Shown piece by piece: positions 54,425 through 64,000 of a DNA stretch of 64,000 nucleotides. The notes below the pieces were generated by a model. The model did no database searches, was not told the origin of the DNA, and saw nothing but the letters and a program-made list of their open reading frames with translations. Within the stretch, counting starts at the first letter, position 1; each line of letters opens with the position of its first letter. Source of the DNA: Euhalothece natronophila Z-M001 (GTDB taxonomy: Bacteria; Cyanobacteriota; Cyanobacteriia; Cyanobacteriales; Rubidibacteraceae); NCBI RefSeq assembly GCF_007904085.1, contig NZ_CP042326.1:2790001-2854000 (forward strand), in the 5' to 3' direction. A program made the position numbers and the translations under genes.

Positions 54425-55126
54425 ATGCCCAGTGGATATCAACCCAATAAATTGATTGTGGAAGGTGAAGAGGATAAAAGAGTAATACCACAGCTTATTG
54501 AAGCCAATGGGATTCCATGGGGAGAAACCAAAGAAGAAGCAGTGGTTAGCATTGAAGCCTATGGCAATGATACTTTCGCAGATACAACGTTTATTTCCAC
54601 TGAACTCAAAGCATCTGGACTCAAAGCCCTTGGATTAATGATTGATGCAGATGATAGCTTGAATACACGCTGGGAAAGTGTAAGAAATGCTTGTTTGAAA
54701 AGTATTCCCGATCTGCCTAAAAATTTACCAGAAAGAGGCTTAATCTACACCACTACTTCTGGCATTAGGTTTGGCGTTTGGATCATGCCTGACAATGAAA
54801 CTGAAGGGATGCTAGAAACTTTCTTAACCTACCTTATCCCCAATGACAGTGAACCACTTTGGCAATATGCTCAAGAGGTAGCTGAGGATGCTCAACATAA
54901 AGGGGCTCAATTTATTAATTCTCATTTTGATAAGGCATCAATTTATACTTGGTTAGCATGGCAAAATCCCCCTGGAAGACAATTGCACGATGCTGTTAAG
55001 CAGAAAATTCTTGATCCAACCCATCCCCAAGCCCAATCTTTTGTGAATTGGTTTAAGCAGTTATCTAAAAATCACGGGTTTAAAACCCCGTCTTTTAAGA
55101 CGTTCTGTGATAAAATTTTGGCGTGA
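54425..55126 (+). CDS. TOPRIM-like DUF3226/DUF4435-type protein
   Basis: This 233-residue protein begins with the TOPRIM-like IVEGEEDKRVIPQLIEANG (Glu) and continues with KALGLMIDADDSLNTRW (Asp-x-Asp), then FGVWIMPDNETEGMLETFL. It lies two bases after the ATPase gene, so both probably work as one complex, as in OLD-like or PARIS-like systems. The last about 15 residues (HGFKTPSFKTF and on) are encoded by a palindromic segment that looks like inserted IS200/IS605-type DNA, so the native C-terminus may be altered. Confidence 0.8.
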   Translation: MPSGYQPNKLIVEGEEDKRVIPQLIEANGIPWGETKEEAVVSIEAYGNDTFADTTFISTELKASGLKALGLMIDADDSLNTRWESVRNACLKSIPDLPKNLPERGLIYTTTSGIRFGVWIMPDNETEGMLETFLTYLIPNDSEPLWQYAQEVAEDAQHKGAQFINSHFDKASIYTWLAWQNPPGRQLHDAVKQKILDPTHPQAQSFVNWFKQLSKNHGFKTPSFKTFCDKILA

Positions 55127-55308
55127 CGTTAACAGTCGCCTACTGGGAGTCCCCCAGAAAGTAACGACTAACCCTGAACTGGCAGGGTGTCTGGTTTCCA
55201 GATGGATGTATGACTAGCTGTTAAGCGGTCAGCCTAGTAACCCTCGTTCAGAGAGGAGGTTTCAGTAAGCGATTACTGAATTTGAATCCCCTAGCCTTTA
55301 GGCAGGGG
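55074..55308 (+). mobile_element. Solo IS200/IS605-like remnant (PATE-type) or structured RNA
   Basis: The segment begins with the palindrome ACGGGTTTAAAACCCCGT (55074-55091) and ends with CCCCTAGCCTTTAGGCAGGGG (in part, 55288-55308). Further hairpins lie between, including TTCAGTAA/TTACTGAA at 55261-55280 and CTGG/CCAG pairs. No transposase or TnpB frame is inside. This matches a non-autonomous IS200/IS605 derivative, whose right part resembles tnpB omega-RNA ends of cyanobacteria. The identification is by pattern, not by alignment. Confidence 0.55.
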
Positions 55309-55558
55309 AGGATATCAAATGATTTGTAATCTCAAAAAAAACTATAGTCGTTCCAATGCAGTTCCGTAGTGCAGCCATCTTGGCTGCTACTAGGGAGCAA
55401 GATGCTCCCACTACTTTTAAGCTGCTGTTTTTTATTTGGAATCACTATATATCAGAGCAATTGACTGGGTCGCTATCAACAACTCCTAGTTTAATGGTAG
55501 GCTAGACGCGATTGGACTGTGTCCATATTTCGCCCACGCGTAGCCAGTAGAAAATACA
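55127..55558. other. Non-coding stretch between TOPRIM-like gene and parA-like gene
   Basis: These 432 bases contain no gene. The first 180 belong to the IS200/IS605-like remnant, 55341-55449 to a MITE-like repeat, and the last 110 are unassigned sequence with the probable promoter of the ParA-like gene. Confidence 0.6.
55341..55449. repeat. MITE-like element with three nested hairpins
   Basis: Imperfect terminal inverted repeats ACTATAGTCGTTCCAA and TTGGAATCACTATA bound about 109 bases. Inside, GTAGTG (55366-55371) pairs with CACTAC (55409-55414). These enclose CAGCC/GGCTG and GGGAGC/GCTCCC stems, giving a three-way junction. It looks like a miniature element of a Tc1/IS630-like transposon. 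Confidence 0.7.
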
Positions 55559-56446
55559 ATGGGAACTGTCATTAGTACCGTTAATATGAAAGGAGGGGTA
55601 GGAAAAACAACCCTCACAGTTAATATTGCAACTTGTTTAGCGAAACATCATCAAAAACGAGTTTTAGTCGTTGATTTAGACTCACAAATTAGTGCTACTC
55701 TGAGCTTAATACCACCTCAAGAGTTTAGTAAAGTTCGTCGCAATCGTCGTACTCTCAGTTATTTAATTGATAAAATTGTTCGCCCCAATATTCGTCGTAA
55801 GTATGGAACGCCAGATTTAATTCAATCTCAAGTTTGCGGGATCAGTGGTTTAGAGTTACTCGCCGGCGATATTGAACTTTATGATGAGTATTTGGTTTCT
55901 AAAAAACTTCATGAAGAAGCTGTTTCTAATTCAGACCAAGATTTTAATCAGGCATGGGATAATTTTGAAGCCACTTTAGTCAAAAAAATTCTTGAGCCTG
56001 TCATTAATGACTATGATTTTATTATTATGGATTGTGCGCCGGGATATAACCTATTAACTCGCAGTGGCATTGCTGCTAGTAATTTTTATATTCTTCCTGC
56101 GCGTCCTGAACCTTTGTCCCTAATTGGGATTCAACTCCTAGAAAAACGCATTAACCGCCTAAAAAATAATGAAACAACTCAATCGGAACAGCTAAAAAAT
56201 TTAAGGTTATTAGGAATTGTTTTTGTTTTATCAGCAGGGGGCTTGTTTGGTCGCTATTACAAGCAAGTCATGCAAAGAATTGAACAAGACTTTACCCCAG
56301 AACAAGTTTTTCAACAACAAATTCCTATGGATGTTAATGTAGCCAAAGCTGTGGATATGTTTACTCCCGCAGTTTTAGCAATGCCGAATTGTAGTGGAGC
56401 AAAAGCCTTTGTCAACTTAACTGAGGAGCTTTTAAAAAAAATGTAA
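55559..56446 (+). CDS. ParA-family ATPase
   Basis: This 295-residue protein starts MGTVISTVNMKGGVGKTTL, the deviant Walker A. It continues with VVDLDSQISATLSL (Walker A') and FIIMDCAPGYNLLTRSG (Walker B), then PARPEPLSLIGIQLL. No ParB follows it, so it may be a chromosomal orphan ParA/MinD-like positioning ATPase or one derived from a plasmid. The terminator hairpin AAAGGGAAG/CTTCCCTTT follows. Confidence 0.88.
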   Translation: MGTVISTVNMKGGVGKTTLTVNIATCLAKHHQKRVLVVDLDSQISATLSLIPPQEFSKVRRNRRTLSYLIDKIVRPNIRRKYGTPDLIQSQVCGISGLELLAGDIELYDEYLVSKKLHEEAVSNSDQDFNQAWDNFEATLVKKILEPVINDYDFIIMDCAPGYNLLTRSGIAASNFYILPARPEPLSLIGIQLLEKRINRLKNNETTQSEQLKNLRLLGIVFVLSAGGLFGRYYKQVMQRIEQDFTPEQVFQQQIPMDVNVAKAVDMFTPAVLAMPNCSGAKAFVNLTEELLKKM

Positions 56447-56477
56447 AGGGAAGAAACAAATTTCCTTCCCTTTTTCT
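56443..56477. terminator. Bidirectional terminator between parA-like gene and rnj
   Basis: AAAGGGAAG pairs with CTTCCCTTT around AAACAAATTTC. Ts follow on the plus strand and complementary As lie before it, so it can serve both convergent genes. Confidence 0.8.
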
Positions 56478-56482
56478 TTCAC

Positions 56483-58342
56483 TTAAGAAGAAACAGAGGC
56501 AGAGCGACGACGACGACGGCGACCATGAAAATCTTTTTTCACAGCTGTGCCATTGCCATTATTGCTTTTAGTTTTTACAGGCTTCGGCTTATCACCATTT
56601 AGACTTGTGCCATTGGTTTTGGGCTTCGCTGAGTGATCCTCAGGGGTTTGTAATAAACAAATTGCAGTGGGTTGACTCTTCAACTCTCGTCGCACTAAAC
56701 GTTTTAAACCGCCCTCAATTTCTACTTTAAGTTCACTCCAGTTAATCTCTTTTTGTAAAGGTGTTCCATTGCCAGTTGTCGCCAAATGACTCCAGTATTT
56801 ACTAATACTTTGTTCCACACTGCGGAGAATCATTTGGTTAATCTTTGCTGGTTCAATGGGAGTAACCACCCCACGTAAGTTCACTTCTGGTTGGGCTAAA
56901 ACTTTGCCATCTAACCCCACAGCAACTGCCACAGTAATCAAGCCATCCACAGCTAACTGTTGCCGTTCACTCATAATATCTTTGTGAACTACACCAGAAT
57001 GATCCACTAATTCAATCCCTGACTGCACTTGTTCCGTGACTTCAATTTTATCGGGAGAAACTTCCACCACATCACCATTATTAATAATGACGGTATTTTC
57101 TTTCGGAATCCCCATTTGATGTGCCATTTCAGCGTGTTTAACCAGCATCCGATGTTCCCCGTGGAAAGGAACAAAAAACTTCGGTTTAGTTAACGCCAGC
57201 ATTAATTTATGATCTTCTTGCGATCCATGCCCAGAAACATGAATGCCTTGCTGACGACCATAAATCACTTTTGCCCCTAACATCATCAAGCGGTCAATGC
57301 TATTTACTACCGCAATAGTATTGCCAGGAATAGGGTTCGCAGAAAAGACGACTGTATCAGTTTCTCGGATTTGAATCTGATGGTGTTCTCCTTTAGAAAT
57401 GCGGGTCATCGCTGCCATTAATTCTCCTTGTGACCCAGTTGTCAGAATTACCACCCGTTCATCAGGATATTTATTTAACTCTTTCATGGGAACAAATAAA
57501 TCATCCCGACACTTGATATAGCCGAGATTACGGGCATGGTCAATGACATTTAACATAGATCGCCCAACAACGCCCACCACACGGTTATGTTTTTCTGCTA
57601 ATTCTAAAATGATCCGCACGCGATGCACAGAAGAGGCAAACGTTGTCACTAAGACTCGTCCGTCTGCTTCGGAAAAGATACGACTCAGATTCGGTCGTAC
57701 AGAGTTTTCTGAGGGGGTATGCCCTGGACTTTCGGCGTTGGTGGAGTCACTTAATAAGCATAAAACCCCTTTTTCCCCATATTCTGCAAGACGATGAAAA
57801 TCAAAATGTTCTCCATCAACAGGCGTATGATCCACCTTAAAGTCGCCAGTATGAATCACCACACCAAGGGGAGTTGTAATTGCAACACAGCAACTATCCG
57901 CGATGGAGTGAGTATTGCGAATAAATTCAATGGAAAAAGAACCGCCCACTTTCACCGTTTCCCGAGGCTGTACAGGTTTTAAGACGGTGCGATCTGCAAT
58001 TCCAGCTTCTTCTAGCTTGTTTTGTAGTAAAGCAAGGGCAAGACGGGGTCCATAAATCACAGGAATATCAAACTGTTTGAGATGATAAACAATGCCCCCA
58101 ATATGGTCTTCATGTCCGTGGGTGACAATCATGCCCTTAATTTTATGGCTGTTTTCCCGTAAATAGGTCATGTCGGGTATAACCACATTAATCCCGTGCA
58201 TATCTTCATTGGGAAAACCAATTCCTGCATCGAGTAACATCATTTCATCGTTGTATTCAAAGATGCAGGTATTCTTGCCAATTTCGTGTAAACCGCCGAG
58301 GGGAATAATTCGCAAGTTTGATTGTGATCCGTTTTGAGTCAT
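56483..58342 (-). CDS. rnj: Ribonuclease J
   Basis: This metallo-beta-lactamase/beta-CASP RNase processes and degrades RNA (5'-3' exo and endo). The 619-residue protein has IIPLGGLHEIGKNTCIFEY, the metal motif THGHEDHIGG (about 75-84), VVIHTGDFKVDHTPVD and SDSTNAESPGHTPSE. It also has VSGHGSQEDHKLMLALTKP of the beta-CASP part, then a C-terminal domain and a basic tail rich in Arg (HGRRRRRRSASVSS). That tail may bind RNA. Confidence 0.96.
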   Translation of the reverse strand: MTQNGSQSNLRIIPLGGLHEIGKNTCIFEYNDEMMLLDAGIGFPNEDMHGINVVIPDMTYLRENSHKIKGMIVTHGHEDHIGGIVYHLKQFDIPVIYGPRLALALLQNKLEEAGIADRTVLKPVQPRETVKVGGSFSIEFIRNTHSIADSCCVAITTPLGVVIHTGDFKVDHTPVDGEHFDFHRLAEYGEKGVLCLLSDSTNAESPGHTPSENSVRPNLSRIFSEADGRVLVTTFASSVHRVRIILELAEKHNRVVGVVGRSMLNVIDHARNLGYIKCRDDLFVPMKELNKYPDERVVILTTGSQGELMAAMTRISKGEHHQIQIRETDTVVFSANPIPGNTIAVVNSIDRLMMLGAKVIYGRQQGIHVSGHGSQEDHKLMLALTKPKFFVPFHGEHRMLVKHAEMAHQMGIPKENTVIINNGDVVEVSPDKIEVTEQVQSGIELVDHSGVVHKDIMSERQQLAVDGLITVAVAVGLDGKVLAQPEVNLRGVVTPIEPAKINQMILRSVEQSISKYWSHLATTGNGTPLQKEINWSELKVEIEGGLKRLVRRELKSQPTAICLLQTPEDHSAKPKTNGTSLNGDKPKPVKTKSNNGNGTAVKKDFHGRRRRRRSASVSS

Positions 58343-58460
58343 AGATGATGTTTCCTTGTGTTAGTGAACAATTAATAGAAAAAATCCTTATTTTCGGGGA
58401 AAAATGATTAATTCCCTGACAAATAAAACTTATATAATGGGTGAGATTTAAAAATAATAA

Positions 58461-59351
58461 TTAAAGTAACGATAAGTTGGTTAAAACATCTTTTAATTGT
58501 GTTTCTACCTCTGCTGGTAACTCCGAAAGTGGCGATCGCAGCGTTCCTACATCCCAGCCTTGTAGCTTCAGGGCAGTTTTCACGGGAATCGGATTCGTTG
58601 ATAAAAATAGCCCTCGGAATAAGGGAAATAATTTCAGATGATATTGTTGCGCTACTCCTAGTTTACCATTCTTAAAAGCAGTAATCATTTCTTGCAGTTG
58701 TAAGCCAACTAAATGGCTGGCAATACTAACAACCCCTGTTCCACCTACAGCGAGGAGGGGAAGCGTTAAAGAATCATCTCCTGAATAGATGCCAAATTCT
58801 GGAGGCGTAACGGTACGGATTTCCGAAACTTGATCTAAATCGCCACTGGCTTCTTTAATGGCAACCACATTATCCAGTTTAGCGAGTTTGGCAACAGTTT
58901 CTACCTCTAAATTTTTCCCAGTACGCCCAGGGATATTATAAAGCATCATTGGCAGGTCAGGGCTTGCCTGCGCGATCGCGCTAAAATGTTGATATAAGCC
59001 TGCTTGTGGGGGCTTACTGTAATAGGGAACTACTTGCAAACTGCCATCTAATCCCAATTTTGCCGCTTTTGTCGTGGCAGCGATCGCCTCATGGGTACAA
59101 TTAGATCCCGTTCCCGCCATCACTTTCCCGCGATTTCCCACTGCTTTTTGCACCACTTGGAATAACTCATACTCTTCTTCCCAAGTTAGGGTGGGAGACT
59201 CTCCAGTTGTGCCACAGACAACCACTGTTTCCGTTCCATTATTGATCAAATAATCTGCTAACTTCTCTGCGACAGCATAATTGACCTCTCCTTCTGCAGT
59301 AAAAGGCGTTACCATCGCCGTTAGCACTTGTCCAAAATCCACACTTGTCAT
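58461..59351 (-). CDS. dapA: 4-hydroxy-tetrahydrodipicolinate synthase
   Basis: This enzyme makes hydroxytetrahydrodipicolinate from pyruvate and aspartate semialdehyde in the lysine/diaminopimelate path. The 296-residue TIM barrel has [33 protein letters not shown] (catalytic Tyr) and [14 protein letters not shown] (Schiff-base Lys). It is 29 bp downstream of asd, whose product it uses. Confidence 0.97.
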   Translation of the reverse strand: MTSVDFGQVLTAMVTPFTAEGEVNYAVAEKLADYLINNGTETVVVCGTTGESPTLTWEEEYELFQVVQKAVGNRGKVMAGTGSNCTHEAIAATTKAAKLGLDGSLQVVPYYSKPPQAGLYQHFSAIAQASPDLPMMLYNIPGRTGKNLEVETVAKLAKLDNVVAIKEASGDLDQVSEIRTVTPPEFGIYSGDDSLTLPLLAVGGTGVVSIASHLVGLQLQEMITAFKNGKLGVAQQYHLKLFPLFRGLFLSTNPIPVKTALKLQGWDVGTLRSPLSELPAEVETQLKDVLTNLSLL

Positions 59352-59380
59352 TGTTGTTTTTTCTAATCTTTCTCGTTTTC

Positions 59381-60439
59381 TTACACTGACACAGCCTTTT
59401 CTGTTGTTGGCAATAACTGATCTTTTACGAGCAACTCAGCAATTTGCACCGCATTGAGGGCAGCACCTTTGCGAATTTGATCCCCACTTAACCATAACTC
59501 TAACCCACAGGGGTGGGAGATGTCTTGGCGAATGCGTCCCACAAATACCTCATCCTTGCCAGTGGCTTCATTGGGCATGGGAAAATAATTGTTCTCCCAA
59601 TCTTCTCGCACTTCTACCCCAGGCGCTTGGGATAAGACTTCCTTGGCTTTCCCCACAGGAAATGGCTCGGCAAACTCTAAATTAATTGCCTCGGAGTGCG
59701 CTCTTAATACAGGGACGCGGATACAAGTAGCACTAATCCGCAACTCTGGTGCATCAAAAATCTTCCTTGTTTCTTTTACCATTTTCATTTCTTCTTGGCA
59801 ATACCCTTGTTCGGTTAAGGGAGAATTATGGGGAAAGACATTAAAGGCAAGAGGATACGGAAAAGCGTCAGTGGGGGGTGTTTCCTCATTGAGAATGGCT
59901 CTGGCTTGCGCTTTCACTTCCGCCATCGCTTGTGCGCCAGCGCCAGAAGCTGACTGATAAGTGGCAACAATTAACCGTTGAATGGGCTGAATTTGATGTA
60001 ACGGAAAAATTGCCAATCCCATTAAAATCGTTGTGCAATTCGGGTTCGCAATGATTCCTTGATGTTGGGCAGCCGCTTGCGGATTGATTTCTGGAACAAT
60101 CAGGGGAACCGTTTCATCCATGCGAAAGGCACTAGAATTATCCACTAATACCGCCCCAGCATCAACAATGGTTTGCGCCCAAGCCTTACTGGTTGATCCA
60201 CCAGCAGATGCCAAAACTAAATCTACATCCTGAAAAGCCTCAGCACTCACTGCTTCTATAGTTAAAGCTTCCCCTCGAAAGGAAATCGTTTTTCCTGCTG
60301 AACGAGGCGAGGCTAGTAGTTTTAATTGTGATACTGGAAACGCTCGCTCTTCTAAAAGCTGTATTAATTCAGTTCCCACAGCCCCAGTCGCGCCTAAAAT
60401 AGCAACTCGTATTCCCTCTGACAAATGATTAACCTCCAA
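59381..60439 (-). CDS. asd: Aspartate-semialdehyde dehydrogenase
   Basis: This enzyme reduces aspartyl phosphate to aspartate semialdehyde with NADPH. The 352-residue protein has the Rossmann loop [17 protein letters not shown] (about 13-29), [12 protein letters not shown], catalytic-Cys motif [11 protein letters not shown] and [12 protein letters not shown]. It forms an asd-dapA operon for lysine and peptidoglycan precursors. Confidence 0.97.
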   Translation of the reverse strand: MEVNHLSEGIRVAILGATGAVGTELIQLLEERAFPVSQLKLLASPRSAGKTISFRGEALTIEAVSAEAFQDVDLVLASAGGSTSKAWAQTIVDAGAVLVDNSSAFRMDETVPLIVPEINPQAAAQHQGIIANPNCTTILMGLAIFPLHQIQPIQRLIVATYQSASGAGAQAMAEVKAQARAILNEETPPTDAFPYPLAFNVFPHNSPLTEQGYCQEEMKMVKETRKIFDAPELRISATCIRVPVLRAHSEAINLEFAEPFPVGKAKEVLSQAPGVEVREDWENNYFPMPNEATGKDEVFVGRIRQDISHPCGLELWLSGDQIRKGAALNAVQIAELLVKDQLLPTTEKAVSV

Positions 60440-60685
60440 GATTCACTTAACAGTTGTACAGATAATGATTTTATTTAAGGAAAGAAATATCAAAAATTAT
60501 AGACTGAAAAATAAATATACTTTCTTCCACTGTACACTGTGTTTGGCAATGCTACAATAACGAGTCGGACTTTGTCTTTGGTTTAATGATCTCGTTAAAC
60601 TAGCAAATGTCTCTCGATTCTCACCCTAGCTTACTATTGCGTTTGTCTCTTGTACAACCTAGTGAATCATTACAATTAACGTTAT

Positions 60686-62065
60686 ATGAAAGTTACCCAA
60701 GAAAAACTCCCCGATAGCCAAGTCAGTCTTGAAATTGAAGTTCCAGGGGATCAAACTAAAAAAGCCTACGAAAAGGTACTAAAAGAGTTAAAACAGTCGG
60801 CGAACATTCCAGGATTTCGGAAAGGAAAAGTTCCTCGCCAAGTTTTAGTACAACGATTTGGCAAACAACGCTTAAAAGCGGCTGCTTTAGAAGAACTATT
60901 ACAGCCGTCCATTGATGAAGCCGTTAAGGAAGCTAATGTGGATGCGTTAGGGAATTATCAACTTATTTCTCAATTTGAAGAACTTTCCCAACAATATAAT
61001 CCTGGGGAACCCTTAACCTTTAAAGCCTCTGTGGATGTTCCCCCAGAAATTCAACTCGGTGACTATAAAAACTTAAAAGTGCAAGCAGAGGAAGTTAAAG
61101 CTGATCCCGAAAAAGTAGAAAATTATTTACAAGAAAAACGGGAAGAAGAAGCCACTCTCGCGCCAGTCGAAGATCGCGCGGCTCAAATGGGGGATACGGC
61201 GATTATTGACTACGAAGGGCGTTTTGCTGAAAGTGGAGAAGCCATTGAAGGCGCACAAGCCACTGACTTTGAACTGGAATTAGAAGAAGGCAAGTTCATT
61301 GCAGGTATGGTGGAAGGCATTGTGGGGATGAATGCTGGGGAAACCAAAGAAATTCCTGTTACCTTCCCTGAAGACTACGCCAGAGAAGATTTAGCTGGAC
61401 AAACCGTTAACTTTACCGTCACGCTGAAAGAATTAAAAGCAAAAGAATTGCCCGAACTCGATGATGAGTTTGCCGAAGATGTTGGAGAACATTCCAGTTT
61501 AGCGGAGTGGCGAGAAGCCCTAAGTAAACAATATGAAGAACAAGCACAAGAGCAAACTAAGAGTAATATCGAGCAAGCCATTGTTCAGGCTTTGATTGAG
61601 CAAACAGAAATGGAATTGCCTGAAACGATGATCGAACAGGAACTACAAACGATCATCACTCAAACGGCAATGCAAATGGCACAGTATGGCATTGATGTGC
61701 GGCAAATGATGACCAAAGAAATGGTCGAGCAAATGAAACAGCGATCGCGCCCTGATGCCATTGCTCGCATCAAACAAAGTTCCATCTTAGTCGAAATTTC
61801 CAAACAAGAAGGGCTTGAACCTACCCCTGAAGAAATTAGTAATAAAGCTGAGGAAGTTCGCAAACAACTTGAAGATCAACAACAAGACTATGAAGAGGAA
61901 CGACTCAATGAATATGTAGAAGAAGATCTCCGTCAAGAAAAAACCTTAGAATGGCTACGGGAGCAAGTGGAAGTAGAGTTAGTTCCTGAAGGCACACTAC
62001 AAAGCCAAGAAGAGGAATCCGAACAACAAGCCGTTGCCAGTGAAGCCAACGAGGCAAATGAATAA
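60686..62065 (+). CDS. tig: Trigger factor
   Basis: This ribosome-associated chaperone and prolyl isomerase is 459 residues. The N-terminal ribosome-binding region has IPGFRKGKVPRQVLVQRFG (about 38-56), and the FKBP-type domain has MGDTAIIDYEGRF and GMNAGETKEIPVTFPEDY. The helical arms follow, with an acidic C-terminal end. It is followed by clpP and clpX, the common tig-clpP-clpX order. Confidence 0.97.
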   Translation: MKVTQEKLPDSQVSLEIEVPGDQTKKAYEKVLKELKQSANIPGFRKGKVPRQVLVQRFGKQRLKAAALEELLQPSIDEAVKEANVDALGNYQLISQFEELSQQYNPGEPLTFKASVDVPPEIQLGDYKNLKVQAEEVKADPEKVENYLQEKREEEATLAPVEDRAAQMGDTAIIDYEGRFAESGEAIEGAQATDFELELEEGKFIAGMVEGIVGMNAGETKEIPVTFPEDYAREDLAGQTVNFTVTLKELKAKELPELDDEFAEDVGEHSSLAEWREALSKQYEEQAQEQTKSNIEQAIVQALIEQTEMELPETMIEQELQTIITQTAMQMAQYGIDVRQMMTKEMVEQMKQRSRPDAIARIKQSSILVEISKQEGLEPTPEEISNKAEEVRKQLEDQQQDYEEERLNEYVEEDLRQEKTLEWLREQVEVELVPEGTLQSQEEESEQQAVASEANEANE

Positions 62066-62122
62066 GCCATAATAAAGAAAGAAGGAAATTAAAATTTTAC
62101 CGCGAAAAAATCGAAGAAATTT

Positions 62123-62800
62123 ATGATTTACTCCCAAATGCCCGATTCTGATGTAGTCAGTGGTGCGTCTCCCCAATACAAACCTCAAGATACCGTGGTT
62201 CCCATGGTGGTAGAACAATCAGGCATGGGGGAACGTGCCTTTGATCTTTACTCGCGTCTTCTTCGTGAGCGGATTGTCTTTTTGGGAATGCCCGTAGATG
62301 ACCAAATTGCTGATTCTGTGGTCGCTCAAATGCTCTTTTTAGAAGCTGAAGATCCCGAAAAAGACATTCAACTATATATCAATTCCCCCGGTGGTTCCGT
62401 GTATGCTGGCATGGCTATTTATGACACCATGCAGCAAATTCAGCCCGATGTAGCGACCATTTGTTATGGACTGGCTGCCAGTATGGGGGCTTTTCTCCTC
62501 GCTGGTGGCGCTGCTGGAAAACGGATGTCTCTGGGCAACTCGCGGATTATGATTCACCAGCCTCTAGGGGGCGCGCAAGGACAAGCGGCGGATATTGAAA
62601 TTCAAGCGCGGGAGATCCTTTATCTTAAAAATACCCTTAATGAACTCCTCGCTCACCATACAGGACAACCGTTAGATCGCATTGCTGAAGACACCGATCG
62701 CGATTTCTATATGTCCGCAACCGAAGCGGTAGAATATGGCTTAATTGACCAAGTGATTTCCTCGCAGACTCGTTCCCCTAGGGAAGTGGCTGCCAGTTAG
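62123..62800 (+). CDS. clpP: ATP-dependent Clp protease proteolytic subunit
   Basis: This 225-residue serine protease subunit has the catalytic Ser in [16 protein letters not shown] (about 115-130), His in [19 protein letters not shown] and Asp in [20 protein letters not shown]. An N-terminal extension of about 30 residues precedes the mature start region. It forms tetradecamers working with ClpX. It lies 57 bp after tig. Confidence 0.97.
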   Translation: MIYSQMPDSDVVSGASPQYKPQDTVVPMVVEQSGMGERAFDLYSRLLRERIVFLGMPVDDQIADSVVAQMLFLEAEDPEKDIQLYINSPGGSVYAGMAIYDTMQQIQPDVATICYGLAASMGAFLLAGGAAGKRMSLGNSRIMIHQPLGGAQGQAADIEIQAREILYLKNTLNELLAHHTGQPLDRIAEDTDRDFYMSATEAVEYGLIDQVISSQTRSPREVAAS

Positions 62801-62834
62801 ACCCTCTAAAATCAAGCAGACTCAGGTATTAACT

Positions 62835-64000
62835 ATGTCTAAATTTGACTCCCACTTAAAATGCTCCTTTTGTGGCAAATCCCAAGAACAAGTTCGGAAA
62901 TTAATCGCTGGCCCAGGGGTTTATATCTGCGATGAATGTGTAGAATTATGTAACGAGATTTTGGATGATGAGTTAATTGAACCCACTGGTCGTTCTAGGG
63001 GTGCAGTGGCTCCCACAGAAGAAGAAAAACAGCAGGAGTCAAGTCAAATCTCCTTTAACCAAATTCTGAAACCCAAAGAGATTAAACGCCATCTTGATGA
63101 CTATGTGATTGGTCAAGAAGAGGCAAAAAAAGTCCTTTCAGTGGCGGTTTATAATCACTACAAGCGTCTCAGTCTTTTAGAAGAAGGCTATTCTGACCAA
63201 GATACAGGGGTGCAATTACAAAAATCTAACATTCTATTAATTGGCCCCACTGGCTGTGGTAAAACCCTTTTAGCCCAAACCTTGGCTGAGATTCTAGATG
63301 TGCCATTTGCCGTTGCTGATGCCACTACACTCACTGAAGCGGGCTATGTGGGAGAGGATGTGGAAAATATCCTGTTGCGCTTATTACAAGTGGCTGACTC
63401 CGATATTCAAAAAGCCCAACGCGGCATCATCTACATTGATGAAATTGATAAAGTAGCTCGCAAAAGTGAAAATACTTCCATTACCCGTGATGTTTCGGGA
63501 GAAGGCGTACAACAAGCCCTCTTAAAAATGTTAGAGGGAACTGTTGCCAATGTGCCGCCACAGGGAGGACGTAAACATCCTTATCAAGACTGTATTCAGA
63601 TTGATACCAGTAACATCCTATTTATATGCGGTGGCGCATTTGTGGGACTGGATAAAGTGGTGGAACAGCGTATGGGTCGCAAGTCCATTGGCTTTATTCA
63701 CGGAGAAGAAGGAGAAACCATCACCAAAGAAAAACGCACCGCCAATATCTTGCAACATCTACAGCCAGATGATTTTATTAAGTTTGGCATGATTCCTGAG
63801 TTTGTAGGACGGATTCCTGTTTCTGCGGTAATTGAACCCTTAGACGAAGAAGCGTTAATTTCCATTTTGACTCAGCCACGGAATGCCCTTGTGAAACAGT
63901 ATCAGAAACTGTTGGGGATGGATGACATTGAGTTAGAATTTACCGAAGACGCTCTCCGCGCGATCGCGCAAGAAGCCAATCGCCGTAAAACAGGAGCAAG
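62835..64000 (+). CDS. clpX: ATP-dependent Clp protease ATPase subunit (partial, 3' end outside)
   Basis: From ATG at 62835 a stop-free frame runs past the window end (388 codons). It has the N-terminal zinc-binding domain [19 protein letters not shown] then ICDEC, the Walker [37 protein letters not shown], Walker [14 protein letters not shown], and [14 protein letters not shown]. It unfolds substrates for ClpP. It is 34 bp after clpP, likely one transcript. Confidence 0.97.
   Translation, partial: MSKFDSHLKCSFCGKSQEQVRKLIAGPGVYICDECVELCNEILDDELIEPTGRSRGAVAPTEEEKQQESSQISFNQILKPKEIKRHLDDYVIGQEEAKKVLSVAVYNHYKRLSLLEEGYSDQDTGVQLQKSNILLIGPTGCGKTLLAQTLAEILDVPFAVADATTLTEAGYVGEDVENILLRLLQVADSDIQKAQRGIIYIDEIDKVARKSENTSITRDVSGEGVQQALLKMLEGTVANVPPQGGRKHPYQDCIQIDTSNILFICGGAFVGLDKVVEQRMGRKSIGFIHGEEGETITKEKRTANILQHLQPDDFIKFGMIPEFVGRIPVSAVIEPLDEEALISILTQPRNALVKQYQKLLGMDDIELEFTEDALRAIAQEANRRKTGA

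Noticed and set aside
63544-63792. 82-codon ORF within clpX
   Set aside because: It is an out-of-frame shadow of the clpX coding sequence.

Overview
The window comes from a cyanobacterial chromosome, most likely a halophilic unicellular form of the Halothece / Aphanothece halophytica / Dactylococcopsis type. The evidence is photosystem and NDH-1 genes (psaD, ycf4, a PsbP-family lipoprotein, ndhA-I-G-E), very frequent HIP1-type octamers (GCGATCGC, often extended to CGCGATCGCG), and a pair of glycine-to-betaine methyltransferase genes, the osmolyte route typical of extreme halophiles.

Layout. 0-17 kb: tRNA-Val, a small membrane protein, a degenerate sensor kinase, the betaine genes, psaD, then mostly minus-strand housekeeping genes (ebfC, murB, murC, maf, psbP family, ftsY, nusB, moaC) and tRNA-Arg and tRNA-Gln. 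17-24 kb: HAD hydrolase, a VapBC-like toxin-antitoxin pair, a membrane protein / ABC transporter / methyltransferase cluster, and a TnpB-only IS200/IS605-type element with a frameshifted companion gene. 24-38 kb: Rieske protein, ferritin, ndhEGIA, citrate synthase, cdsA, ycf4, cyclophilin, a RelE-type toxin-antitoxin pair, a ketosynthase, cysK with an Rrf2 regulator, a His-tailed ferrochelatase-like protein, an MFS transporter and mraY.

38.5-47.2 kb is the most unusual region. It is an expanded locus resembling a radical-SAM peptide-modification (RiPP) system: five related secreted-type precursor genes (one frameshifted) with seven variable core segments, and two almost identical radical SAM/SPASM genes, each followed two bases later by a panE reading frame. 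The locus arose by tandem duplication between mraY and panE. The left unit is about 3.2 kb and the right about 4.6 kb. The junction lies in a TTTTTAG microhomology and leaves an in-frame panE-mraY fusion ORF. The cores share an aromatic-X-acidic motif (WIE, WVE, FIE, FID, FWE), which would suit a three-residue cyclophane-forming enzyme; that is inference.

47-64 kb: purL, an O-methyltransferase, an IS701-type element inserted at the edge of an IS630-type element, which itself interrupts codon 2 of an AAA ATPase gene paired with a TOPRIM-like gene (a candidate defence module, probably disabled). These are followed by a solo IS200/IS605-like remnant and a small MITE-like repeat, then parA-like, rnj, dapA, asd, tig, clpP and the 5' part of clpX, cut by the window end.
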